Shown here piece by piece: positions 1 through 13,370 of a stretch of DNA of 64,000 nucleotides. Each line of letters begins with the position of its first letter. Position 1 is the first letter of the stretch. The DNA lies in contig OZ023207.1 in assembly GCA_963995525.1 (NCBI GenBank), forward strand, positions 34,681,292-34,745,291. The letters are read 5' to 3'. Origin of the DNA: Escarpia spicata (Eukaryota > Annelida > Polychaeta > Sabellida > Siboglinidae). The notes beneath the pieces were generated by a model. It was not told where the DNA came from. It worked only from the letters and a program-made list of their open reading frames with translations, and did no database searches. The position numbers and the translations under genes are program-made.

Positions 1-1019
1 TATACATGACTAATATATTATATAAACTAACTGGATGAATCATGACCACGCACTCGAACGCGTATTTATAACGAAAGTTTATCATACTACCGCTTTGTCT
101 CTTGTTTCTGCAGAATGTTTGTTCGTTACGCATTAAACAAGCGCAACACTACGCAATGTTGAATTACCACGTATGTACTGTGGGGTTCTCAAAACCATGC
201 ATTTCAGTGCAAGTCTTATTGAAACCATGGTTTCTGATTTTGGTACGTTTTGTATATATAGAAGAAACGGCGATTCGAGGAAGGCGTGGTCGTGGTCAAA
301 ACGAGTTGTTTGAATGACACATGTCAATCACTAATTTGTAACTAAGCTGCTAGTTGTTTATATGTTTATATAAACACCCCAACAGCAGCTTAGGCAGACC
401 AAATAAGCATACAGCGCCGCCTTAGGAAGAATGGTGTTTTAGGCAGACTGGCTTTGACGTGTTTTTCGCAACTATTACGATTGAGTTTATCATTAACACA
501 GTTCAACCGAAAATGAAATAGCATGCGTAATTATTTTTAAAATGAATACTATTGATACTATGGATTTGAGCATATTTTTCCACAGCCGTGTATATTTTGA
601 AAAGCTATAATTTGCCACGCCCGGCAGGTCATGTGCAAATGCATATAAATTTACAGCCCTGCTATATATTGAACGAGGGTCTCCATTTCGTGTTTATTGT
701 ATGCTATCTTCAACGCACTGTATAGTGTGTTACAATTATGTGTAAATTAAGAAAAAGTGTGTACCGGATATTTAACTCAAAATCAACTCTGTTAATACGT
801 TGTTATTACTCAATGGGATTATAATTTTTTTTCATATTATGATCAAACGGCATAGTATTATCTTGCGGTTGCATAAGTCAGTTAAGACTTAGATAGTGAA
901 AGACTGTCGGCAAGAATGACTGTACACTGTTTACAGACAAGCCGAGTATTCTGACAGCTGTCAGTACTATACCTGCCAACCTTTTTTTTTAAATTCCGGG
1001 AGATTCATCAGCGGTTTAG
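1..1019. other. AT-rich non-coding stretch, nothing recognised
   Basis: No convincing coding region, RNA gene or repeat structure is visible on either strand. Short open frames here have no recognisable motif. Confidence 0.6.
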
Positions 1020-1806
1020 CTGCTTTCCTTTCTTCCTACAATTTATAAATTGTTAGAGAAATTATTATTTATTCAATTATATTCATATTCCAATAATATT
1101 AAGCTTTTATTTGATAATCAGTATGGATCAAGAGCTAAATATGCAACAGAATTGGCTGCGCTTGAGGTATTAGATAGAATTGTAACTGAAATGGATAATA
1201 ACGAAGGACCAATTAACGCATTTGTTGACCTTTCTAAAGCTTTTGGTACTATGACAATTGTACTTAGCAAATTAACATATTATGGCCTAAATGGCTCAAC
1301 CTTGCAGTTATTCAAAAGTTACATACAAAACAGGGAACAATATATTGAAATTGAACAAATAAACTCAGACATTTTACTTATAACAATCGGTGTCCCACAA
1401 GGTTCAATCCTTGGACCACTACTATTTATCACTTACATAAATTATTTATCACACGCTAGCTAATTACTTAATTTCGTCATGTACGATGATAACACGACAT
1501 TGTCTACGACATTAATATATCTTAGCAACAATAATATACAACAAAGGTACAGAACCCTTAATAAATTAAGAACGTTTTAAGGTCAATGAGTGGCTAAACA
1601 TAAATAAAGTATCTTTAAATTAAAGCAAATCAAAATATAATTTGTTTTCATATGCCTAATAACTGTACGCAGACTCTTCAAATAAAATAGTTGATCTATA
1701 GATTGACAGAATATATTAATATAACTTCCTAGGTTGACCTTAGACACTAATCTAAGCTGGCAAAAACACACCATGAAAATCACAAATGAGTGCTCCACAA
1801 CAATTG
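1020..1806 (+). pseudogene. Non-LTR retrotransposon reverse transcriptase remnant (family A, copy 1)
   Basis: The 1050-1463 frame carries the finger and palm part of a LINE reverse transcriptase. It shows an NQYG segment, a motif A region reading VDLSKAFGT where the family normally has a second Asp, and the motif B signature GVPQGSILGPLLF. After a stop the same frame gives the catalytic box as YDDN instead of the usual YADD, so one catalytic Asp is lost. Nucleotide similarity to the copy at 20.28-21.65 kb continues to about 1806. The 5' part (endonuclease) and the 3' end are absent. It looks Jockey/CR1-like; the clade is inferred, not proven. Confidence 0.85.
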
Positions 1807-2285
1807 GAGCAACTACCAGGTATCGGGACAGGGAAGGGCATACTCAAATTGAAGTTGTTTCGACGGTTGAGATAACAGTGAGCACAAAAAAGACGGTTTG
1901 TGACGGAAAATATTCACTTATATGCTATTTCCACGGTGCAGATTACATTACTCGCAGTAAATACGATTTCACACGGCTTACATTCATATATTTGTTTTAA
2001 AATCAATGGAGGGACAGTAAAATGTACAAATTGAAATAATTAACATAAATGTGAGGTCAAGGAGACTCCCATTAATAATAATAATAAATCACTTCTAACG
2101 TGCCAATATCCTCAGACAATCCGAGCTCAGTGGCGCACCAAAACCAAAGGATTAAGCATTCTCGTACTCGTGTGCTAGGCGAAAGTCGTCAACAAATGGA
2201 TGGATGTGCTAGGAAGCTAGGGAGGATAGGCGATATTGAAAAGATAGGTTTTGAGGTGACGACGAAATGTAACAACATTTTCTGC
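1807..2285. other. Non-coding, contains short (TAA)n run
   Basis: No gene is seen. A short TAA/TTA run near 2071-2086 could be the 3' tail of the minus-strand LINE that follows, because an L2-like copy at 20.27 kb also ends in such a run. That link is inference. Confidence 0.4.
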
Positions 2286-3288
2286 TTATTTAACATTAAC
2301 GGAAAGCGAATTCCATATAGTTGGCGCGGCAACTGAAAAAGCTCGAGTTCCAGCCTTTGTCTTAACTCTAGGAACAGATAGCAACTTCGAACTAGACGAC
2401 CGAAGTTGTCTGGCTTGTCTAGCTGGTGTGAGCATTGAGTGTAAATAACTAGGTTGTTTGGATGAAAGGGCTTGGTAGGTGATTGTGCAGATCTTAAACA
2501 TAATTCGATATCGCACGGGGAGCCAATGCAGTGATTTTAGAAGTGGCACTGAGCGGGAGAATCGAGGAGATTGTGTGACTACCCTTGCTAAACAATTTTG
2601 GACACGTTGTAGTTTTGCAATATCCTTGATAGCAATATTATGAAGGAGGGAATTGCAATAATCTAATCTGCTGCTAACAAGAGCTGTTGCGATAGTCTTA
2701 GCGACAGAAAGTGACATATGTCGGCCAATGCGGCGAAGATCACGGATAGGTGATGATCCAAGTTATGACTTTGGATTACATAGCTGAGTGGCGTAGTGTA
2801 GAGAGTGGAAAGCAAAGGCCCAAGAACGGAACCCTGGGGAATGCCACATGAAGTGGGGAGTGAGGTTGAAAAGTAATTATCTATCTTTATACATTGATGT
2901 CTATTGGTTAGTTATGAAGAAAACCAGGTCAGAGCTGTGCCAGATATGCCATACCACATTGATAAACGTTTGATAAGAGTGTTTTGATCAATGGTATCAA
3001 AGGCGCAGACAGATCAAGCAAGGTAAGTGCAGTTACTTTGCCTTTATCAATGTTTAATATAACATCATTGTGTACTTTTAGGAGAGCAATCTCGGTAGAT
3101 TGAAATTGTTTGTATGCTGATTGGAGCACACTGAATAAACAAGTTGAGCTAATATGACACCTTAGACGGCTTGCTACGACTTTCTCAAGTATCTTAGAAA
3201 TAACGCAAAGATTACAAATTGGCCTATAATTTTTGAAGAAAAAAATTACCTGCAGTTGTTCCTGTCTCTGATTGCGTAACCTCGCCAT
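2286..3288 (-). pseudogene. L2/CR1-like LINE reverse transcriptase remnant
   Basis: Read on the minus strand, 3288 to 2929 gives the N-terminal RT block (NYRPI, a SAY..STEIALLKV segment, then LLDLSA at motif A). The next 200 bases continue with FDTIDQ, then the motif B signature CGIPQGSVLGPL. From 2717 to 2286 comes the typical C-terminal end: SRLDYCNSLL, LQRVQN, LHWLPVRYRI and a final IWNSL block. Sequence between motif B and the C-terminal block is short and no YADD box is found, so an internal deletion has removed the catalytic centre. At least two frameshifts are present. The endonuclease part is missing. Confidence 0.87.
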
Positions 3289-4029
<741 letters not shown>

Positions 4030-4190
4030 TCATGTATGAGTATGTACATGCGCGCGGGTTCGAGTTTGTTTAATATTGATTAATATATAATCAGGAGGTC
4101 ATACATATATAGTCGTTGTTTTGTTATTTACATCCATTTTAACCCATAGCATTAATGCATGATGTAGATGGTATGTTGTGTCATAACTTA

Positions 4191-4205
4191 AGGTAGCCGC
4201 ACACC
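4191..4205 (+). repeat. Left terminal inverted repeat of the Harbinger element
   Basis: Fifteen bases beginning AGGTAGCC; they match the reverse complement of 6929-6943 at 12 positions, and similarity continues inward with gaps. Confidence 0.85.
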
Positions 4206-4371
4206 GTCCGATTGCTCATGCTGCGACGCATCTCAACCGTCGTAGCTTAAACGCTGAAGATCGTAAGCTTAACACTGACCTACGACTCACCGCCGCACAC
4301 CGCTACGATTGTTAACATCTGAACATATAAAAGATATAAAATACTTCAATAATCTGTTTTACTTCATTTAG

Positions 4372-6121
4372 AAACAGGTGAGACACAGAATCCTGGCTTT
4401 CCCGTTCAGGATGGGAGTAACAATTGTAGGGATGATTATCCCAGAAACATGTGCAGCCATTTACACTGTCCTGAGAGACAAGTATTTCAAGGTGCGTGTT
4501 TAAATCATATAATTACTGTATTGTTGTAACATTTTGAAATATCTTTATTAAAAAAATATTATATTACGTGCTTACAAGATATTAATCCGCATGAAATTCG
4601 GAATTGTTAATGAATTAAACAACCATTCTAGAAAAAGCAAGTCAAACTAAGAAAAACAAAACATCTAATAAACGAACAAGTTTTGTCGTTTACTAGCAAC
4701 ACTACACATTCACAGCTGCATAAAAGTGTTATCAGTCTGCTCTTGATACTGAGATTGCGCTGAGATTATTCACCTTCCCATAATCGCCTGGAAGCACACC
4801 TGCTCTATCTCATTCTGGACAATGTACAGAGTGCGGGGATCTGTGATGTGGCGCAATTTTCGCACAATGTGCTTTCCAAAAACATCTAGATCATCTTCTG
4901 GTTCAGGGAGTTGGTGTCCTTGCGACTTTGACTTTGGTTGCTCTATTGACATCGCTGAGACTCTGAGCAACTGTTTTCAAAACATCCAGCTTTTTTCCTG
5001 GTCCTTCTTCGACCCCTTTTTTCTTTTGCCTTTCGACTTGCTTGAAGCCACTGTCCTTTTGGTTGATGTTGGTGTGGCGGCGATGATATAGTCAGCGATG
5101 ATATTGTCCGCGGGTTCCTCTTCGTCTACGTCACTGTTTTAGTAATGTTCAGGTGCAACCTCTACCTCTGATTCGTCGCCTCCCACATCTGACTTCTCCT
5201 GCTGCCTTTCGTTTTTACGATCGTCATCAACCTATAAAATGCCATATATTACGCGATATAATATATATATATATATATATTAGTTTTTCAATGTAATTTA
5301 ATCCGTAATTTTCAAGTCACATTTCATGCAACAGCTGAGAAGTGGACGGCCGTCGCAAGTGGTTTCTTTGATAGGTGGAATATGCCGAATTGCGTAGGGG
5401 AACTTGATGGGAAGCACGTGATGCTAAGGCCACCTGTGAATTTGGGATTCACCTATTTCAATTATAAGCATAGTTTAAGCGTTGTGATGGTGGCACTAGT
5501 TGACGCAGACTATATGTTTCTTTATGTTGACGTGGGAGCAAACGGTAGAATCTCCGATGGGTTCGTATTCAATGGTTGTTCACTGGAGCATTCTGTAGAG
5601 AGTAACACTGCGAACTTACTTCCACCAACAAGCTTTCCAGGGGATAACCGACAAGTGAACCACTGTATAGATGCTGACGAGGCATTTGGCTTGAAAGAGT
5701 ATCTAATAATGCCTTATCCACACAGAAACCTCGATTCTGCCCAGCGAGATAACTACTGATTACTCGAGCGAGAAGGGTAATTGAGAATGCGTTCGGTATC
5801 TTAGAGAACAGAGTTTTTTTGTTCACCCACATCACTCTGGAACCAGAAAAGGTGGAAAAGATCGTCGTAGCTTGCTGTGCTCTTTACACCTTCTTAAGAG
5901 TGAAGGCAGGCACCACGTATGTTAATCCCGAAGCCGACCACGATGATCCAGCGACCCATGATATCACCGCAGGAGCTTGGAGGAATTACCCCATATTAGC
6001 TCAAGCGGCTCTTCCTACCGGTCACAATCCCACACACAGAGCCAAAGCACAACGCGATTACGTGTGTGCCTACGCCAACTCCCAAGTTGGAGCTGTGCCA
6101 TGGCAATGGGAAAAAGAATGA
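4372..6121 (+). pseudogene. HARBI1-like DDE transposase (two exons, frameshifted)
   Basis: This is the nuclease/transposase of the Harbinger element (DDE_4 superfamily). An exon at 4372-4495 follows an acceptor (TTTAG) and encodes the AFPFRMG and PETCAAIY region. Its donor at 4496 and the acceptor ending at 5334 join in phase to give KVPEKW, the usual family junction, across an 839-bp intron. The second exon carries the first catalytic Asp in GELDGKHV, the second in NGRISDG, and, after a one-base frameshift near 5757-5765, the Glu in RRVIENAFG. The C-terminus ends at 6121. Sequence upstream of 4372 (N-terminal helix-turn-helix part) was not found, so a 5' exon is lost or unrecognised. The catalytic triad itself looks preserved. 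Confidence 0.88.
4770..5231 (-). pseudogene. Harbinger accessory MADF/BESS-type protein, antisense in the transposase intron
   Basis: On the minus strand a putative acceptor (TTTTATAG) at 5232 opens an acidic and then Lys/Ser-rich stretch. It ends in a 4970-4770 frame with a BESS-like C-terminus (DDLDVFGKHIVRKLRHI..P.T). In Harbinger elements a second protein of Myb/MADF type partners the transposase for nuclear import and DNA binding, and this is the expected position and orientation. An in-frame stop near 5120 and a likely frameshift near 4980 break it. The MADF domain itself would lie in an upstream exon that I did not locate. Family assignment rests on the C-terminal pattern and context. 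Confidence 0.6.
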
Positions 6122-6891
6122 ATGCACCCAAATAAATGACGCCGGATTGTTTCTCGACTTCGGTGTTCAAGGTTATTTAAAACATTCAGCAACTAAATAC
6201 AGGTAGAATTGCACAACAAAGTAAGGCCAGTTTTATATACCCTTTCCAGGTCAGACTATTCTAAAACAGACCTACTTTAAGCTTAACTTTGAAATATTAT
6301 TAAATTCAGTCGATACGGTAAACATAGACAGTGATAAGGCCTACGTCTACGGTTTCGTTTACTCCAATACGGGGCTTAGACCGTAAACGATTTCACATTA
6401 TAATAACATTAGCAGGAACAAACAAGTTCGACAAACACTGAACGTTTGAAGTATTGCGGTAATAGCCTACTAAAGGTATAGTAATGATTAAAAGAAGCGA
6501 TAATTTTTACTTACCGCCATTTCCAAGTGTGGAGGCAATCTCTTCTAAAGCATTTGCTTTGGCAGTTTTGTTGGAATACGACTAAGAAGAACTATCAAAT
6601 AAACAAGGCCAATTATGCCACATATCGACAAGTGCGTCCTCCATCATCTCGCACCAGAAATCAGCTATTTTCACTAGAATAAAATTATCTCTTCAGTTCT
6701 CTGATTGGTTGATTCCTTACGATTCGTAAATCACAATCGGGAAGTGCCGCACACCGCCCCGATTGTGTAAGATTGCCAATCAACGACAGTCGTGCCGATA
6801 GAACATATTCAATCGCCACGATTGCCTCCAACTCGACGTAAGACAGGGCAATCGTAGTTGTAAGCACATGCACACCGCTCCGATTACGCAC

Positions 6892-6924
6892 GATTGTCTA
6901 CGCTGCGTCGCAGCGTAGACAATC
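6892..6924. repeat. Perfect 16-bp palindrome near the Harbinger right end
   Basis: Arms 6892-6907 and 6909-6924 are exact reverse complements with a single T between them (GATTGTCTACGCTGCG and its complement). They sit just inside the right TIR. Confidence 0.95.
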
Positions 6925-6928
6925 AGGT

Positions 6929-6943
6929 GGTGTGCGGCGGGCT
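6929..6943 (-). repeat. Right terminal inverted repeat of the Harbinger element
   Basis: Inverted partner of 4191-4205, followed directly by the TTA target duplication. Confidence 0.85.
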
Positions 6944-7576
6944 TTACAGTTAACAAGCTATGAGCGTATCAATGCAGCCTGACACGCCAACAGGGGACGG
7001 GATGTGAAGACTTGTCCTCCTCACATGTAGGTATTTCTAGTTAGTCAATCATTTGTATTAAATCGTCGATTCTTTCGATGCTCCTCTGAATGTGGCTAGT
7101 CCTTGCCCTTAACGAGAATCTTTCAGCGCCTTATTTTGTATAATACGTTTAACATTTATATTATATTATTTATACTTATATATACCACTTTTTGCGTGAC
7201 CATATAATGATTTGAGCCACATAAAACAAAAAATGAGACCTGGCTAAATATTTGACAACTGGACAATTAATTTAAGGTTTTTCGGACACTTAAATATGTT
7301 TTCATATAAGTGAACTAATTTAACCCACCTGCAAGTTTATAATATATGTAGTATATCAAATTATCCATGCCCACACGTCGCCCTGCATTTTTTGATTCAG
7401 GGTGAGCAAAGTGTTTTTACATGTAGACCCTGGTGACAGTAGCGTCGCGTGCTTATATTTCACTATGTACTTCATGCAGTACAACCTTTGTCCATATATT
7501 TTTTTATTTTTTTTATTTAAATTGTTAGCATACTTCAATGTGTTGCCAAATGAAAAAGGCAGACATGATAAATATG
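6944..7576. other. AT-rich non-coding stretch
   Basis: No coding or RNA signal recognised outside the Harbinger right flank. Confidence 0.5.
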
Positions 7577-7910
7577 TAGAGCGCAGTAGCGCAGCGGTAA
7601 GAGTTCCAGACTCTCGACTGAGAGAATGCACGTTCGAATCCTATATGCAGGGGTGCCGAACCTTGGGTAAGTTAATTTAGTCTGCATTGTTTCAGTTCAC
7701 GCAGCTGTATGAATGAGTACCTGGCTATAGACGGTGGTGGATATTTGTGTACGAATAGTCTTCGTGCATTAATTGCAACGTGGCTGAATGCTTCCCAGAG
7801 AAGTCGATATGGTGTTCGGCTGAACAGGTCTGGAGAGTAAAGTGTAAAGCGTTTTGAGCAGTCCTCAGGACTGTATACTGCGCTATATAAGAACTTACAT
7901 TGACTTTTTA
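7577..7910 (+). mobile_element. tRNA-derived SINE
   Basis: The head has a polymerase III A box (TAGCGCAGCGG in 7587-7605) and a B box (GTTCGAATCC near 7633) at tRNA-like spacing, but the flanking arms do not fold as a real tRNA. The body ends in a segment with GTGTAAAGCGTTTTGAGC and GCGCTATATAAG, a tail common to many invertebrate SINEs. A (GA)n tract follows shortly downstream. It is non-coding and would be mobilised by a partner LINE. Confidence 0.75.
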
Positions 7911-7946
7911 AATTTCATATTTTGTGTAATACTTATTGTAATATTT

Positions 7947-9089
<1,143 letters not shown>

Positions 9090-10250
9090 TACGCTCAAAA
9101 CACCAAAATAAACACACTGCTAATTGCAACAGACATATCAATTATTGCAATAAGTTTATTATTGCTAACGGGCCTGTTCATGATGCTGGTTTGTGTTGTA
9201 AATGCACGGCATCAGGTTCATGTTATAGTATGTACCGGGGATGTGAACTAATATGATAGATAAATAGGTTATTTGACAATCACTTCCCGTCACTCCTAAA
9301 TCGCCGAGGTAATCTTACCCTTGGGCGTTGGGGGGACATAAGTGACACTGCAGCTGTGATGTTCCGCCATTCCTGTCTGTCAATGGCTGTGATGAGGAGA
9401 TCTGGCACGGAGATGGCCGTCCATTCCATAACATTATCCATCCAGCTCTTCCTCTGACGTCCACGGCGTCTACCCTCCATGGTGCCCTGCAGGATCGCCT
9501 TCGGGAGGCTAGCGTGATGTGCTACGTGTCCAAACCATGTTAGTTTCCTTCTCTTGACAGTTGCCAGTAGAGGTTCTTGTGGGCCCACCAGGGAAGTGAC
9601 CTATCTCCGCACATACTCATTGGTCTTATGCTCCATGTAGGAGAAGTGGAGCATCTTCCTCAAGCACTTGGTCTCGAAAGCTTTGATCTTTGTCTCATCC
9701 TTAGCAAGGAGTGTCCACGTCTCGCATCCGCAAAGAAAGATGGATAGTACAAATGATCTGAACAGGTTATACTTGGTTGAGAAGCGTTTCTTACTACTTC
9801 CCCAGATCCTATCCAATCTTGTCATGGCTGCCGTTGCTGAGGCGATCCTGATACATATTTTATTTAAAGCTGTTGACTTCTTCTATCTGTTCACTATTCG
9901 TGATGGTGTCTGCTCTGGTGTTGCTTGTGCTGTTAACCTTGACTTTGCTCTTCACTGCGCTGACCTCCATGCCGTAAGCCTCTGCACTCTGGACCAATCT
10001 GTTGGTAAGGCTTTGAAGTTCGTCATTGCTGCAACAGTTTATGGGGCGTAATCACCCCGACGACGTGGGTCTTCTAAACATAAGGTGGGCTCTTTGAAAT
10101 ATATCAACGTCCAAAAAATTATTGGTAAGTTTGCAACTACTAAAGCGAGAACACCGGTTTTGTTGTGAAGGTGCCCTGAGATGCGCGTACGTGTTTGTGT
10201 TTGTAAATGCGATCATACATTTTTCATTTTTCGTTTTCAAACTCCATGAT
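9090..10250 (+). repeat. Dispersed repeat (copy 1), split by a LINE insertion
   Basis: The flanks 9090-9303 and about 10057-10250 together match a continuous block at 14685-15095. Shared pieces include the ATGATGCTG..TGTGTTG segment, TTATTTGACAATCACTTC, GTCACTCCTAAATC, GACGTGGGTCTTC and GATGCGC.TACGT. The intervening 0.75 kb is LINE sequence. The repeat is non-coding and its class is unknown. Confidence 0.75.
9280..10051 (-). pseudogene. RTE-like LINE 3' fragment inserted in a repeat
   Basis: Minus-strand reading gives the region after the RT active site: an ELQSLTNRL..AYGMEVS block, then FRSFVLSIFLCGCETWTL, KAFETKCLRKML, a TNEYV element, RRKLTWFGHVAHH, and GRRRGRQRKSW near the C-terminus. 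This is the standard thumb and C-terminal end of RTE-type LINE polymerases. The 5' two thirds are absent, as usual for 5'-truncated insertions, and frameshifts separate the blocks. It interrupts the dispersed repeat described for 9090-10250. Confidence 0.85.
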
Positions 10251-10293
10251 CAAAACTGTTTTGTTGGTTCATAGATCAAACATGTAAATGTTT

Positions 10294-10319
10294 AGAGGAA
10301 GAGACCTCTCATAGCACCC
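10294..10319 (+). repeat. Left TIR of the unclassified transposon
   Basis: Twenty-six bases matching the reverse complement of 13345-13370 at 24 positions. Confidence 0.9.
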
Positions 10320-10752
10320 GAAGGTTTTGTAATAGAACGATATAGGGATACCTTTAAAAACGCGATACATCAATATCTACTTAATCTATTTTAATAAAAA
10401 AATTACTGTGTTCTAATTTCGATTCATAATAATTATGTCAAGACAATAGAACAACCAATCAGGTTATAAGTATAAATCACCTACAATTGTGAAAATTTAA
10501 AGAATGTAAGATTTTGTTCATTCTAGAAAACAAAGTATTCCATCATAATTTAGTACATTATAATTGACTACATTATACAGATAATTTACATTAATTGTAA
10601 ATCATGTAATATTTTGTTACATTGCACTTAGGCCATTTGATATTATGTAGCAAGTTACACACCACAATTTAAGCAAGCAGATTTTTTGTAAGTAAGCTCT
10701 GTATAAGTAAAATGTAACTGTTGTCATTCATTGCACTGGTGCTGCTGTAGCC

Positions 10753-13068
10753 ATGTCGTATGCGCCGCTTCGTACTAGATCTGCAACAGACGTGTGGTTA
10801 GTTGGGCAACCACTTCCTTGTATCGAGAACCTGAACCAACTGCCTACAAATGGTGAAGTTCTGTCGCGAGTTTTCTACGACTTGAAAGTGAAGAAGCTGA
10901 CGCTGCCTGCAAACTGCAACAATGCGGTAGGTGAAAAGCTGTGGGTTTGGCATCTGGCTAACAATCCGACGACGCAGAAGCCGAATGCTGTCGAGAAGCT
11001 GAAGAAACTCTATCAGCAGCATGTAAACACATGCAAGAACAAACACAGGCGCAGTAAGAAGCAAGCTGAGGTGGAAACTGAGTTTGGCACTCGATTGCTG
11101 GAATTGTTTGATGTGGCACATGCAGAGTGTGATCAGCTGAACCGCTTTGCTATTGAGTTTCTGTAAGATCAACGAAGTGAGAGGAAGATGGTGACGGCTG
11201 GGGAGGACAAGACTTTCAAAGTAAAAGAGCAGAAACGACAAAAGCGAAAATACGACGAGATGCAGCGACGAGAGTCTGCCTCCAAGGCAACTGATGAGAT
11301 CGAGCCGAAAACCGAGCCACTCACACAGTCATCACAGGATGAACAGGCGGATTCTGATGGCACACTGGACGTTGATATGGCTACCTCTATCAGGAAATAT
11401 CACCACAAACATCTATATGTATCTGAATCATCGCAGTCTTCTGAGCGGACCGAACCAGTTCCCAAAACCAAGAAGGTAGCACGGCGCTGTCTTGTTGATG
11501 ACCCGTTGTTTGTCGTTAGCTTGGACAGAACACAAACAACATCACGTCAATATATTGTAACACCTGCATTGATGGCTGCTGGCATGTGTCAAAACTCACT
11601 CTGTGTAGAACATCACTCGACACAGCACGTAGAGATGGCCGAGTCGCCATCGCACAGGCCATTAGAGATAATTTCCACCCGGATGTACCTCTCGTCGCAC
11701 ATTTCGATGGAAAACTATTACCTAACAGGCTAGGTGAAAAATCAAAAGGCATGCCCATCGTAGTGTCAGGGAAAGGGTTCGAAACGTTGCTCGGCATTCC
11801 ACGAATTTCATCTGGCACCGGAGCGAAGATGGGCAACGCTATCGTCCAGTTTCTGCGGGATTGGGAGGGCGTTGGCGAGCACGTGGCAGGACTATGCTTT
11901 GATACAACATCAAGCAAAACTGGTACCCACACAGGTGGTGTCACTGTAATTCAAGAGGTATTTAAAAAACATATCCTTTTTCTCGCATGCCGACACCATA
12001 TACTGGAGATCATTGCCACTGCAGTTTTCGATCTATTCTTTGTGTCGAAGGGTCCAACTATCCCGCTCTTCGGTCGGTTCAAGGAGAACTGGCCATTCAT
12101 TGATCAAAGAAAGTACAACTCTATGGACAGTGAGACAACTAGGTCATCTTGACTACACACGAGACTACACACGAGAATCAATGGCTGGAGAGGCATAACG
12201 TTACAGCAAGCGAGTTCCTAACAGAACAACTTCGCAATAAGCACCCACGACAGGACTACCTCTAGTTCACCCAGCTGGCCATCATCTTATTGGGTGGTGC
12301 ACATGACTCGAGACACCTGTTCAGCCCACCAGGCGCCTACCACCGTGCTCGCTGGATGGCGACAGGGATCTACTGCTTGAAGTTATTCGCCTTCCGTGAG
12401 CAATTCGAGCTTACTAGCCACGAACTACAGGCTCTAGAGCGCAACTGCCTGTTCACGATTACCATCTACATCGGAGCATGGGTAGATGCAGCCAGCAGCA
12501 GATGTGCACATATCAACGACTTCTGCTTCCTTCGTGACCTGTAAAAACTTCGATGACGTGGATGGTGTGATTTCACAGACAGCAGCAATGAAGATGAGGA
12601 GCCATCTCTAGTATCTCAGTGAAGACATATTCTCTCTGGCACTCTTCTCTGACCGTGTCTATGCAGACGAGAAGACAGCATTTGTAGCTGCCTTTTGGGA
12701 GACCTGCAAAGAAGAATAACCTGCGGTGGGTGGCGGCGAAGAAGATAGTCTTCTTCAATGAAGTGCATCTCGTCAATCTTGTAACGGAACGTTCGCTCAA
12801 CTTCTTCACTGCTCTCAACATTGAACGCAGCTTTCGCAACAGCAAGCCTGAGACGTGGCACAGCCGCCAAGACTATCTTAACGCGGTGAAGACTGACTTT
12901 GTTTTGCGTGTTGTAAACGACTGTGCAGACAGAGCCGTCAAACTGGCGGCGGATTTCAACCTGGCTCTCACAGACGACAAAGAGCAGCGCCAGCTCATCT
13001 TCCAAATTGTAGAGTCGCATCGAGGGCTGATGCCTCAGGCTACAAAGACGAGGATGATGGATCTTTAA
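10753..13068 (+). pseudogene. Transposase-like gene of an unassigned invertebrate family
   Basis: The ATG at 10753 follows an AT-rich leader. The N-terminal frame runs to a TAA at 11164 and resumes in the same frame to 11733, with a basic KEQKRQKRKYDE segment and an acidic Ser/Thr/Glu linker. After a frameshift near 11590 comes a probable RNase H-like core: VPLVAHFDGK, GKGFETLLGIP, then AGLCFDTTSSKTG, and LACRHHILEI. A later frame (12200-12544) has PGAYHRARWM and CLKLFAFREQF. The last frame (12730-13068) ends with VVNDCADRAVKLAADFN. I have seen this kind of protein as a repeated family in invertebrates but cannot place it in a named superfamily. Candidate acidic residues are the Asp of HFDGK and of CFDTT; the third is not identified. 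At least three frameshifts and three stops. Confidence 0.72.
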
Positions 13069-13344
13069 TAAGGCAAAACAGCTGTTCTGCTATGCACTTT
13101 TAATATGTGGGATTGTGTGTATGTTTACCTTATTACAAATCCTCTGGCCAGAAATTTCAAATGTTCATCCTGGAGTGCAATAAATCTGTTTCACTAAAAA
13201 GGTATATATTGAGCTATTTTTTATTGGGAGTGATACCTGTATGATTCATAGGTCACATTGATGATTATAGTAAAATAGGTTAAGTGTATTTTGAAATATT
13301 GTGTTCTTAAATTTATCCCTATAATGTGATTTTACACAAATGTT

Positions 13345-13370
13345 GGGTGCTTTGAGAGGTCTTTTCCTCT
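13345..13370 (-). repeat. Right TIR of the unclassified transposon
   Basis: Inverted partner of 10294-10319, with two mismatches. Confidence 0.9.

Larger units (their letters stand above)
4191..6943 (+). mobile_element. PIF/Harbinger DNA transposon, TIR- and TSD-bounded
   Basis: The 2753-bp unit begins AGGTAGCCGCACACC and ends with its near inverted repeat (12 of 15 positions match). It is flanked on both sides by TTA (4188-4190 and 6944-6946), the three-base target duplication typical of PIF/Harbinger. GCCGCACACC- and CGATTGT-like motifs recur inside both ends, as expected for subterminal transposase-binding repeats. It carries a split HARBI1-like transposase on the plus strand and an antisense MADF/BESS-type gene between the transposase exons. 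The transposase has a frameshift, so this copy is probably not autonomous. Boundaries are read directly; the superfamily follows from transposase, TIR and TSD together. Confidence 0.9.
10294..13370 (+). mobile_element. TIR-bounded DNA transposon, superfamily not identified
   Basis: Terminal inverted repeats of 26 bp (10294-10319 and 13345-13370) match at 24 positions and begin AGAGGAA. Between them lies one plus-strand transposase-like gene (10753-13068). The bases just outside, AAATGTTT on the left and GAATGATT on the right, agree at 6 of 8 positions. That could be a decayed 8-bp target duplication, as in hAT, P or Zisupton elements, but this is weak. The total length of 3077 bp fits an autonomous-type element. 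Confidence 0.8.

Noticed and set aside
7577..7660. A tRNA gene
   Set aside because: A and B boxes are present, but acceptor and anticodon stems do not pair properly and a SINE body follows.
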